Assembly: GCA_938045315.1 (NCBI GenBank)
Contig: CALINM010000156.1
Span: forward strand, 1 to 11,660
Length of the DNA: 11,660 bases
Source: an uncultured bacterium
GTDB lineage: Bacteria > CALINM01
Direction: 5' to 3'
Shown one piece after another: positions 1 through 7,036 of this stretch; positions within the stretch are counted from its first letter, which is position 1; each line of letters opens with the position of its first letter. The notes beneath the pieces are model-generated. The model was given only the letters and a program-made list of their open reading frames with translations, searched no databases and was not told the origin of the DNA. Both the position numbers and the translations under genes were made by a program.

Positions 1-1368
1 ATAAGAACCTGTAAGGAAATGGGAATTATATCTGTTGCTATATACTCAGAAGTGGATAAAAATGCCCATCATGTTAGAAAAGCAGATAAATCTTATCTTG
101 TTGGTCCAGGGCCATTAGAAGGTTATTTAAACTATCACAGGATTGTTGATCTTGCGAAAGAGATAGGTGCTGATGCCATTCACCCAGGATATGGTTTTTT
201 ATCTGAAAACCCAGATTTTGCAAAATATTGTGAAGAGAAAGGTATAGTATTTATTGGTCCATCAAGTGAAAATATTGCTTTGTTAGGTAATAAAATTGCT
301 TCGAGGGAATTGGCTAGAAAAATTGGGCTTCCATTGCTTCCAGGTTCTGATGAGCCCATTCAGGATACGGAAGATGCTTTAAAATTGGCCAATGATATTG
401 GTTATCCTGTAATTATAAAGGCTGCTTTTGGTGGTGGTGGACGGGGTATGAGAGTATGTTGGAATGAAAAAGAATTGAAAAATTATATAAACATATGTAT
501 TTCTGAGTCGAAGAAAGCCTTTGGAAAAGCAGATATATTTTTAGAGAAATATTTGCAGGAACCCCATCATATTGAGTTCCAGATACTTGGAGATCATTAT
601 GGGAATATAATTCATTTGGGAGAGAGGGATTGTTCTATTCAAAGAAGGCATCAAAAACTTGTAGAAATTGCCCCTTCATTAATATTAGATAAGAGATTAA
701 GAGAAGAGATTGGAGAAGCTGCAGTGAGGCTTGCTAAAGCAGTTAATTATACAAATGCTGGTACAGTTGAATTTTTAGTTGATGGGAAGGGTAATTTTTA
801 TTTTATGGAAATGAATACAAGGATTCAGGTGGAACATCCAGTTACTGAAGTTGTTACAGGAATTGATATTGTAAGAGAACAGATAAGGATTGCTGAAGGT
901 AAACCCCTATCTTACAGCCAGAATGAAATTGATTTAAGAGGATATGCAATAGAAGTTAGAATATGCGCAGAGGATCCTAAAAATAATTTTATGCCAGATT
1001 TTGGTAAAATAACATCATATAATTCCCCAGGTGGAATTGGTGTAAGATTAGATGGGGCTGTCTATCAGGGATATACTATCCCTCCCTATTATGATTCAAT
1101 GATTGTAAAATTAATTGTTTATGGAAGAACATGGGAGGAAACAGTCTCAAGATTAGGTAGGGCGCTTGATGAATATGTCATTAGGGGTATAAAAACGACA
1201 ATACCATTTTATAAAAAGATTGTAAATGACCCTGATTTCAGAAATGGAATTTTTGATACAGAATTTATAAATAAAAAACCTTATCTGCTTGAATACCAGG
1301 ATTATATTGATCCTATGGATTATGTAGTTGCTGTTGCAGCAGCAATAGCAATTAGAGAAGGGGTATAA
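1..1368 (+). CDS. accC: Biotin carboxylase subunit of a biotin-dependent carboxylase (5' truncated)
   Basis: ATP-dependent biotin carboxylase that carboxylates the biotin on the carrier protein encoded next, in an acetyl-/propionyl-CoA or pyruvate carboxylase. The reading frame is open from base 1: the residues before the first Met (IRTCKE) match the conserved biotin carboxylase start, so the gene enters from upstream and lacks about 17 residues (the usual ANRGEIA segment). Numbering from the first visible codon, the ATP-grasp glycine loop GGGGRGMR is at 144-151 and the catalytic/Mg-binding block EMNTRIQVEHPVTE at 270-283, with Glu270, Asn272, Arg274 and Glu278 intact. The C-terminus extends past the usual AccC core (DPMDYVVAVAAAIAIREGV), as in subunits of acyl-CoA or pyruvate carboxylases. 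The carboxyltransferase subunit is not in the window, so the final substrate cannot be fixed. The family call is secure; the gene symbol is generic. Confidence 0.95.
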   Translation: MRTCKEMGIISVAIYSEVDKNAHHVRKADKSYLVGPGPLEGYLNYHRIVDLAKEIGADAIHPGYGFLSENPDFAKYCEEKGIVFIGPSSENIALLGNKIASRELARKIGLPLLPGSDEPIQDTEDALKLANDIGYPVIIKAAFGGGGRGMRVCWNEKELKNYINICISESKKAFGKADIFLEKYLQEPHHIEFQILGDHYGNIIHLGERDCSIQRRHQKLVEIAPSLILDKRLREEIGEAAVRLAKAVNYTNAGTVEFLVDGKGNFYFMEMNTRIQVEHPVTEVVTGIDIVREQIRIAEGKPLSYSQNEIDLRGYAIEVRICAEDPKNNFMPDFGKITSYNSPGGIGVRLDGAVYQGYTIPPYYDSMIVKLIVYGRTWEETVSRLGRALDEYVIRGIKTTIPFYKKIVNDPDFRNGIFDTEFINKKPYLLEYQDYIDPMDYVVAVAAAIAIREGV

Positions 1369-1371
1369 TAT

Positions 1372-1848
1372 ATGGAAAAAGATAAAAAATTTAGTTATAT
1401 CAGACTAGCACCAAAGCACTATAAGCTATACTTGCATGGTAATGAATATGATATTAGAGTTATAGGTAGTGGTCAGAAACAAGGGGATGTGAAGCCCTTA
1501 TATTTAGAAATTGATGGTAGATTAGAAGAAGTTATGATTGAAATAAGGGAGTATGAAGAAGTAGTTGAAGAGGTTGCAATACCGTTTGCTACTTCAGAGC
1601 TAACTAAAGCAAAGACTAAAGTTAAAGCAGAAAGAGATGGAGATGTAACCTGTCCGATACCGGGTAAAGTTGTTGATATACTAGTAAAAGTTGGTGATCG
1701 TGTAAAAATAGGTCAACCCGTACTAATTATAGAGGCAATGAAAATGGACAATGAAATTCATGCTCCTAAGGATGGTATTGTGAGGGAAATTTATGTTGAA
1801 AAAAATGATACTGTAATGCCTGATGAAGCATTAATTTTTATTGATTAA
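1372..1848 (+). CDS. Biotin carboxyl carrier protein / biotin-attachment subunit
   Basis: Small 158-residue protein that carries the covalently bound biotin between the biotin carboxylase and carboxyltransferase active sites. The C-terminal half (about residues 85-158) is a biotinyl domain with the EAMKM motif at 121-125, making Lys124 the expected biotinylation site. The N-terminal part (about 8-65; YKLYLHGNEYDIRV, then YLEIDGRLEEVMIE) resembles the region before the biotinyl domain in pyruvate carboxylase B or oxaloacetate decarboxylase alpha type subunits. The middle is a charged linker rather than the Pro/Ala-rich linker common in AccB. It begins 3 nt after the carboxylase stop with AAGGGG 8 nt upstream of the ATG, so the two are surely cotranscribed. 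Whether it serves an acyl-CoA carboxylase or a pyruvate carboxylase is undecided. Confidence 0.93.
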   Translation: MEKDKKFSYIRLAPKHYKLYLHGNEYDIRVIGSGQKQGDVKPLYLEIDGRLEEVMIEIREYEEVVEEVAIPFATSELTKAKTKVKAERDGDVTCPIPGKVVDILVKVGDRVKIGQPVLIIEAMKMDNEIHAPKDGIVREIYVEKNDTVMPDEALIFID

Positions 1849-4133
1849 TGGAAGAAAAAATAGAAAAATTTCAGAAAAAAATTGTTTTAAATTCTCTAGA
1901 AATTAATATTGAAAAACTTTACTACAATCTTCCTTTTTGTATTGAAAATTATACAAAATTTAAGTTTATCCCCTTTGCTTTTTCAAGCGATTTATTAGAA
2001 GAAATTGAAAAGACATTTAAAAATTTAAAAGATCTAATAGAAGCCCATTGTGTTCCCCATGAAGAAAAATATTTAAATTTTGATTATTTATTTGACAATA
2101 CTCCTCTAATTGGTAGAGATGCAGAATTTGTAAAACATTTATTCTATTTTGATAATCTAATAGATAAAAGAACCATGGAAAAGTGGTTTACTTATGGAGC
2201 AAGAAACTTAAAAAAGAAAATAATTCAATTATTTGTTAAAGTTTCAAAAGAAATTAAGAATCCCTATTCTGGAGTTTTTTTATTTTTTTACATTTTGTAT
2301 ATATATTTTCTATCCATAAAAAAAGAGTTTACTGAAATTAATTTTGGGAGAGTACCAAATGATAGGAAAGATGCATATTTTTCATATTTCTTCTATTACT
2401 ATTTAAAATTGATTTTAGAAGATTTATCTGATTATGTAATGGATGAGGATTTGATTAAAAATATCTCTTTTGAATATTTTAGTCCAGCTTTTTTTTGTGA
2501 AATAAAAACCGCTTTTTTTAGAACACCATTTAATTATTGGATGATTAGTAACAAGGAATATTCAACTTTTGAAACTTTGAAAATATATGAATTGTTCAAT
2601 GAATCATCTAATTATATTGGTTTAATACAAAAAAATAATGAATTATTTGAAGAAATAAAGAAGGTCGCTATTTGTAATTTAGTGAGACAAGATATTTTCA
2701 ATCATTTATCTACTTGTTATGAGAATAAGAATTTTTACAAACAATTAGTAGGTTTCATTTATAACTTTTCTCAGTTATCAAGATTTTGTCAAGATAAAAA
2801 TTTTAGAAGTGATATTTTTAAACTTTCGAAAGAAATGATGGGTTCAAATGAAATTCAAGAAAAAGTTATATATTTGAGAGACGAAATAGAGAGAAAGATA
2901 AATAATGTAAAAGAAATCTGTAGCGATGACATTATCAGGGAGAGAGTAAAAGGGTATTTTTCTTTTAAAGCCAGTTTGGTGGCAGAAGAGTTTTTAATTG
3001 AGTTTTTTAAAGCCTTAAAAAATAGGAGAACAGAAAAAACTGTTGATATAAAAGATGAGTATGAGAATGGAAGGCTGTATTATTTCTCTCTTGATAATAT
3101 TAATGTTATAAAAGAAGGTAAAGAATTAAAATCGGCTGTAATTTATATTGATATACGAGACTTTTCTAAGAAAACCTTCAAGCTTAAAGAACAAACTATT
3201 GGAGAACTTTTAATAGATAAATTTTATAATCCAATTTTACATTATGCAGCAGATAAGACTTTATCAGAAGATATCATTCTTCACAATATTGTTGGAGATT
3301 CCATTATTTTCAGTGGTTCTATAGAAGAGATATTAAAACTTGCCGTTGTAATAAAAAAAGATAGTGAAGATTATAAAAGCGGTTTGGAACATATTATACT
3401 TGATGAAACCAAAAAAGAGCTACTCGCTTTTGACTTAGGAATTTTTATAGCCTATGGGAAAAAACCAATAATATTTAACATTCCTTCTGAGTCTGGTAAT
3501 CTTAATATCGCTTTAGGTGAATCAATTAATTTAGCAAGTAGAGGTTCTAAAAGTGATTTTAATGCTAAAAGAAGATTAGACTATATTATAGATTTTGAAA
3601 GTAGGATAAGAGGCTTACAAGTTAAGTTGCCTTTTAATCTTTATATTGTTGAAGGATATAGTCTAATAATGCCACCCACATTGGAAAATAAACTTTTACA
3701 CGTAAAAGATTTAACGGAGGAGAGAAAAATAATAAGTAATTTCTTCGAACAATTAAAATTAGATGTTTCAATAAATGAAACTGGTATTTTCTGGTCAAAA
3801 CAAAAATTTATTTATAACATTGGTGTTGGCCTAACAGAAGGAACATTTCTCGCATTTTTACAAAGAGTAAGGGTTTTTTCTAATATTAAAAAGTTTATTA
3901 TAAATGTTAAACAACTTTCTGAAATAACACAAAAAAAATATTATTTCAAAAACGAAGATATGGAATTTTGTTTTGTTAAAAATAGAAAAACTGATGAAGT
4001 TTTTTTGTTCAGAAAAGAAGGAGGAATTGTTTTTAAAGGTTATGATGAAGAGATACAGATTTGGGAGTTGATTACTAAAGAAATGCCAATTTACAATGAA
4101 TTACTAAATATTATAGAAGGAGATTCATTATGA
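1848..4133 (+). CDS. Large protein with divergent class III nucleotidyl cyclase domain
   Basis: The 761-residue protein has a recognisable class III adenylate/guanylate cyclase homology domain at about residues 425-600. Seen directly: YIDIRDFS with the first metal Asp at 435, VGDS with the second metal Asp at 484, and GESINLASR with transition-state residues Asn561 and Arg565. The usual adenine-specifying Lys (four residues before the second Asp) is Asn480, and the usual Asp/Thr/Ser (seven before Asn561) is Ile554, so the substrate is not predictable. Residues 1-420 are Lys-, Phe- and Tyr-rich and probably helical, with no domain I recognise; a hydrophobic stretch at 142-157 is too short and aromatic to call as membrane-spanning with confidence. 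About 160 residues follow the cyclase domain, also unrecognised. The ATG overlaps the preceding stop (TAATG) without its own clear ribosome site, suggesting translational coupling. The gene looks more AT-rich than its neighbours, with several runs of seven or eight T. Nucleotide-cycling activity is inference. Confidence 0.75.
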   Translation: MEEKIEKFQKKIVLNSLEINIEKLYYNLPFCIENYTKFKFIPFAFSSDLLEEIEKTFKNLKDLIEAHCVPHEEKYLNFDYLFDNTPLIGRDAEFVKHLFYFDNLIDKRTMEKWFTYGARNLKKKIIQLFVKVSKEIKNPYSGVFLFFYILYIYFLSIKKEFTEINFGRVPNDRKDAYFSYFFYYYLKLILEDLSDYVMDEDLIKNISFEYFSPAFFCEIKTAFFRTPFNYWMISNKEYSTFETLKIYELFNESSNYIGLIQKNNELFEEIKKVAICNLVRQDIFNHLSTCYENKNFYKQLVGFIYNFSQLSRFCQDKNFRSDIFKLSKEMMGSNEIQEKVIYLRDEIERKINNVKEICSDDIIRERVKGYFSFKASLVAEEFLIEFFKALKNRRTEKTVDIKDEYENGRLYYFSLDNINVIKEGKELKSAVIYIDIRDFSKKTFKLKEQTIGELLIDKFYNPILHYAADKTLSEDIILHNIVGDSIIFSGSIEEILKLAVVIKKDSEDYKSGLEHIILDETKKELLAFDLGIFIAYGKKPIIFNIPSESGNLNIALGESINLASRGSKSDFNAKRRLDYIIDFESRIRGLQVKLPFNLYIVEGYSLIMPPTLENKLLHVKDLTEERKIISNFFEQLKLDVSINETGIFWSKQKFIYNIGVGLTEGTFLAFLQRVRVFSNIKKFIINVKQLSEITQKKYYFKNEDMEFCFVKNRKTDEVFLFRKEGGIVFKGYDEEIQIWELITKEMPIYNELLNIIEGDSL

Positions 4134-4990
4134 AGATTGGATTTATTGGTTTTGGAAATTTAGGTAGCGCAATGGTTAAAAGGTTGTTATCTCAAGGATT
4201 TGAGCTACATGTATGGAATAGGACAAAAGATAAGTATAAGGGAACGGATGTGATAGTAGAAGATTCTCCAGAAACATTATTTAATTTTTGTAACATAGTT
4301 TTAGTAAATCTTTTCGATAGTAAGGCTGTGAGACATGTATTTGAGATGAAAAATGGTATTCTTTCAGGGAATTTAAAAGAAAAGATTATTTTAGATACCA
4401 CAACAAATAGTCATAAGGATGTTATAGAATTTCATAATTTAGTGAAGGAAAAGGGCGGGTATTATTTAGAAGCACCTGTTCTTGGCAGCGTCACTCCTGC
4501 ATTACAGGGAAAATTAACTTTTCTTATTAGTGGCAATAGAGATGCTTATCAAAAGGTAGAATTTTTATTACAAATTATGGGATCCAGTATATTTTACTTA
4601 GAAGAGCCGGGGTTAGCTTCTAAGATGAAGTTAATTAATAATCTACTATTAGGTGTTTTTATGGCAGGAATTTCTGAAAGTTTAGTTTTTGCACAGAAAT
4701 GTGGGATCCATCTTCAAAAGGCTATAGATATATTAATGTCTGGTGCAGGAAATTCAATGGTATTAAATGCAAAAAAAGATAAAATATTAAACGATGATTA
4801 TTCTCCCCATTTTTCATCAGCTTTAATATATAAAGATTTAAATTATTTACAAAATCTTGCTTATGAATTGAAACTTCCCCTTTTTACTGCCAGTTGTGTA
4901 AAGGAATTATATGGATTAATAAATACTAAAAAGGCAGAAGATTTAGATTTTTGTTATTTATTTAAGTTTTTAGAGGGAATGTATTTATAA
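4130..4990 (+). CDS. NAD(P)-dependent beta-hydroxyacid dehydrogenase family oxidoreductase
   Basis: Enzyme of the 3-hydroxyisobutyrate dehydrogenase family (286 residues, usual length), which reversibly oxidises short beta- or gamma-hydroxyacids or reduces their aldehydes. The Rossmann loop GFGNLG is at 7-12, and the NRT at 30-32 after the second strand is the pattern of NADP-preferring members. The substrate-loop motif EAPVLGS (114-120) followed by TPA resembles the glyoxylate/succinic semialdehyde reductase branch more than the SGG of true 3-hydroxyisobutyrate dehydrogenases. The catalytic KLINN motif at 167-171 is intact (Lys167, Asn171). The start overlaps the upstream stop as ATGA and has AAGGAG 7 nt upstream. 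Position behind the carboxylase genes suggests a role in short-chain acid metabolism, but the substrate is not established. The 3' end precedes a 48-nt gap and may end the transcription unit. Confidence 0.85.
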   Translation: MKIGFIGFGNLGSAMVKRLLSQGFELHVWNRTKDKYKGTDVIVEDSPETLFNFCNIVLVNLFDSKAVRHVFEMKNGILSGNLKEKIILDTTTNSHKDVIEFHNLVKEKGGYYLEAPVLGSVTPALQGKLTFLISGNRDAYQKVEFLLQIMGSSIFYLEEPGLASKMKLINNLLLGVFMAGISESLVFAQKCGIHLQKAIDILMSGAGNSMVLNAKKDKILNDDYSPHFSSALIYKDLNYLQNLAYELKLPLFTASCVKELYGLINTKKAEDLDFCYLFKFLEGMYL

Positions 4991-5001
4991 AACCTAAGAA
5001 C

Positions 5002-5028
5002 TTGACTTTATTTTTACTTTGAAATAAT
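5002..5028 (+). promoter_or_regulatory. Candidate sigma-70-type promoter before the roadblock-ftsY unit
   Basis: TTGACT at 5002-5007 matches the -35 consensus at five of six bases, and AATAAT at 5023-5028 matches the -10 consensus at five of six, with a short 15-nt spacer. It lies in the 48-nt gap after the dehydrogenase gene. Transcription would start only a few bases before the ATG at 5039. In DNA this AT-rich, -10-like hexamers are common, so this is a candidate only. Confidence 0.4.
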
Positions 5029-5038
5029 CTAAGCTACT

Positions 5039-5386
5039 ATGTCTTTTGAAAGTGTTTTAAAAAATTTGGTTCTTAATATGCACGCTAAAGGGGCAATTAT
5101 GCTCGATTGGGAAGGTGAAAGTGTAGCTCATTATGGCATAATTGATGAATATGATTTAAAGGTTATAGGTGCTTATCAGGTTATTATACACAATTTTTTG
5201 AAGAATATATCCCTCCAAGAGCATATAAATTTTTTTCAAATTAAGTATGAAAAAATGGTTGCTCAATTTATGCCTATAACAAAGGATTATTTTGTAATGC
5301 TGATTTTTGACAATAAAGAGATAGCTTCTAAAGCATTATATAATCTCGAAAAGGTTGCATGTGATTTTCACAGGAAGATAGGGTGA
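5039..5386 (+). CDS. Roadblock/LC7 (MglB-like) domain protein
   Basis: The 115-residue protein consists of a single roadblock/LC7 domain. The N-terminal helix followed by GAIMLDWEGESVAHYG (about 18-33) is the typical opening of MglB-like proteins, and the second half ends in the expected strand-helix pattern (DYFVMLIFDNKEIASKALYNLEKVA). Family members dimerise and often act as regulators or GTPase-activating partners of small Ras-like GTPases such as MglA. No MglA-type GTPase is encoded in this window; the adjacent GTPase is FtsY, whose start overlaps this stop. The ATG at 5039 is the first possible start after an in-frame stop at 5030-5032 and gives the family-typical N-terminus, but has no Shine-Dalgarno sequence. 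The domain call is firm; the cellular role is unknown. Confidence 0.85.
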   Translation: MSFESVLKNLVLNMHAKGAIMLDWEGESVAHYGIIDEYDLKVIGAYQVIIHNFLKNISLQEHINFFQIKYEKMVAQFMPITKDYFVMLIFDNKEIASKALYNLEKVACDFHRKIG

Positions 5387-6279
5387 TGTTTTTTAAAAAA
5401 ATCAAGGAAAGTCTTTCCAAAACACATGAAAAACTTGTTAATGGTTTAAATCAGATTTTAGGAAAGTCAGTGATTGATGATGTAGTCTGGGAAGAATTAG
5501 AAACATTACTTATAACATCTGATGTTGGTATAGAAACTTCCTCGACAATAATAAAAAATTTAAGGAAACAAAATTTTAAAGATACGGCATCTTTAAAAAA
5601 AGGATTAATAGATGAGATAACAAAACTGCTTGTTCCCTACTCTCAAACTATTGATTTTAATAGAAATAAACCTTTTGTAATTATGGTGGTAGGGGTTAAT
5701 GGTGTTGGGAAAACTACTACAATTGCAAAGTTAGCTAAGTATTTTGTAGATAAAAATAAGAAGGTCGTTTTAGGAGCTGCTGATACATTCAGAGCAGCAG
5801 CAATAGAACAGTTAGAAATATGGGCAAAAAGATTGGGAGTAGATATTGTAAAACAAAAAGAAAATGCTGATCCAGCAGCAGTTGCGTATGATAGTTTGCA
5901 GTATACTAAAGCAAAGGATTATGATGTTCTGATAATTGATACAGCTGGAAGGCTTCATACTAAATCAAATCTAATGGAAGAATTGAAAAAAATAAAAAGA
6001 GTGCTACAAAAGGTATCGATGGATTATCCTGATGAGACATTGCTAATCCTTGATGCCACTTTGGGTCAGAATTCAATTAATCAGGCAAAAGTTTTTACAG
6101 AGAGCATTAATGCTACAGGTATAATTATGACAAAGCTTGATGGTACTGCAAAGGGTGGAGTACTTATAAATGTTGTTACCTCACTGAGAATACCAGTTTA
6201 TTTCGTTGGAGTAGGTGAAGGTATAGATGATCTAGAAATTTTTGATGCAAGATCTTTTGCAGAAGGATTGTTTGAATGA
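5386..6279 (+). CDS. ftsY: Signal recognition particle receptor FtsY
   Basis: SRP-family GTPase that docks signal recognition particle-ribosome complexes at the membrane for cotranslational insertion of proteins. The N domain (about 1-90) begins MFFKKIKESLSKTHEKL, as in other FtsY proteins. The NG GTPase domain shows the P-loop GVNGVGKT at 103-110, DTFRAAAIEQL, DTAGRLHTKSNLMEEL, TKLDGTAKGG and the FtsY-type ending GVGEGIDDLEIFDARSFAEGLF. At 297 residues it lacks the long acidic A domain of the E. coli protein, as many compact bacterial FtsY proteins do. I chose the ATG at 5386, which overlaps the roadblock stop by one base (TGATG); a GTG immediately before it at 5383 is the alternative. AGGA at 5372-5375 supplies a ribosome site. 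It is probably cotranslated with its neighbours on both sides. Confidence 0.96.
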   Translation: MFFKKIKESLSKTHEKLVNGLNQILGKSVIDDVVWEELETLLITSDVGIETSSTIIKNLRKQNFKDTASLKKGLIDEITKLLVPYSQTIDFNRNKPFVIMVVGVNGVGKTTTIAKLAKYFVDKNKKVVLGAADTFRAAAIEQLEIWAKRLGVDIVKQKENADPAAVAYDSLQYTKAKDYDVLIIDTAGRLHTKSNLMEELKKIKRVLQKVSMDYPDETLLILDATLGQNSINQAKVFTESINATGIIMTKLDGTAKGGVLINVVTSLRIPVYFVGVGEGIDDLEIFDARSFAEGLFE

Positions 6280-6980
6280 ACCATAACTTTGAAAACCATA
6301 ATAATTTTAATGAATTACATGATTTTAAAGAGAAACAATATATAATTGATGCTATTAAAGTTGGAGATACGTGGCGCATTTTTCGCGTATTGTCAGAGAT
6401 GGTAGAAGGCTTCGAAAAATTAAGCCAAATTGTTCCTGCTGTAACTGTTTTTGGTTCAGCCAGAGCAAAACCTAACAGCAAATACTATAAGATGGCAAGG
6501 TATATAACTGGATGTTTAGTAGAATATGGAGTTTCTACATTAACCGGAGGTGGTCCCGGAATAATGGAAGCAGCTAATAGGGGTGCTTTTGAAAAGGGGG
6601 GTAAATCAGTTGGGTGCAATATAGAGCTTCCTTTAGAACAAAAACCAAATAGATATTGTAATATTCTTGTCAGTTTTCATTATTTTTTTATAAGAAAATT
6701 GATGTTAGTAAAATACTCGTCAGGTTTTATAATTTTTCCTGGTGGCTTTGGTACCCTTGATGAGGTTTTCGAAGCATTAACATTAATTCAGACAAAGAAA
6801 ATAAGGCCATTCCCACTTATTCTGGTTGGTTCTGAATACTGGCACGGTTTCTATGATTGGATAAAAAGGAATACACTTAAAAAAAGGTTAATAGATAAAG
6901 AAGATTTAAACTTAATAGAGATTATTGATACACCAGAAGAAGTAATAACAAAAATTCTTAGATTTCTTAAGCTCAAGTAA
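6276..6980 (+). CDS. LOG-family (TIGR00730-type) Rossmann-fold protein
   Basis: Member of the LOG/lysine-decarboxylase-like family. Characterised relatives are phosphoribohydrolases that release the base from nucleoside 5'-monophosphates (cytokinin-activating LOG in plants, nucleotide nucleosidases in bacteria). Visible hallmarks are GGGPGIMEAANRGA beginning at residue 91 and the signature PGGFGTLDE at 155-163. The N-terminal 45 residues, partly Asn/His-rich, then GDTWRIFRVLSEMVEGFEKL, fit the longer bacterial branch in which a helical segment precedes the core. Length (234) is normal for that branch. The ATG overlaps the ftsY stop as ATGA, with AGAAGGA 8 nt upstream. The old 'lysine decarboxylase' label should not be used. 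Substrate is inferred from the family only; no link to FtsY is known to me. Confidence 0.88.
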   Translation: MNHNFENHNNFNELHDFKEKQYIIDAIKVGDTWRIFRVLSEMVEGFEKLSQIVPAVTVFGSARAKPNSKYYKMARYITGCLVEYGVSTLTGGGPGIMEAANRGAFEKGGKSVGCNIELPLEQKPNRYCNILVSFHYFFIRKLMLVKYSSGFIIFPGGFGTLDEVFEALTLIQTKKIRPFPLILVGSEYWHGFYDWIKRNTLKKRLIDKEDLNLIEIIDTPEEVITKILRFLKLK

Positions 6981-6998
6981 TTTATATTTTTCTTTTGC

Positions 6999-7027
6999 TT
7001 GTAAAACATAAATATCAATGGTATCAT
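6999..7027 (+). promoter_or_regulatory. Candidate sigma-70-type promoter before the radical SAM-lepA-lepB-lysS unit
   Basis: TTGTAA at 6999-7004 (four of six to the -35 consensus), a 17-nt spacer and TATCAT at 7022-7027 (five of six to the -10 consensus). It lies just after the LOG-family gene and 9 nt before the ATG at 7037, so the transcript would have almost no leader. It favours the ATG at 7037 over the TTG at 6995 as the start of the next gene. The AT-rich background lowers confidence. Confidence 0.4.
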
Positions 7028-7036
7028 AAAAAACTA

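Noticed and set aside
2275-2496. Runs of seven or eight T in the cyclase-like gene, as possible phase-variable tracts or frameshifts
   Set aside because: The frame stays open across all of them and the cyclase motifs downstream are in frame; such tracts are expected in DNA this AT-rich.
4192-4401. Antisense open frame of 69 codons inside the dehydrogenase gene
   Set aside because: It lies fully within a well-supported coding gene, has no ribosome site I can see and no recognisable protein features.
4991-5038. Possible intrinsic terminator or riboswitch in the gap after the dehydrogenase gene
   Set aside because: No stable hairpin followed by a T run is visible, and 48 nt is too short for a riboswitch.
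6176-6481. Antisense open frame of 101 codons across the ftsY-LOG junction
   Set aside because: Both sense genes are strongly supported by motifs through this region; the antisense product has no domain features.
6995-7036. TTG at 6995 as start of the radical SAM gene
   Set aside because: There is no ribosome site before it and a promoter-like sequence lies inside the added segment; the ATG at 7037 leaves a complete radical SAM domain. Not fully excluded.
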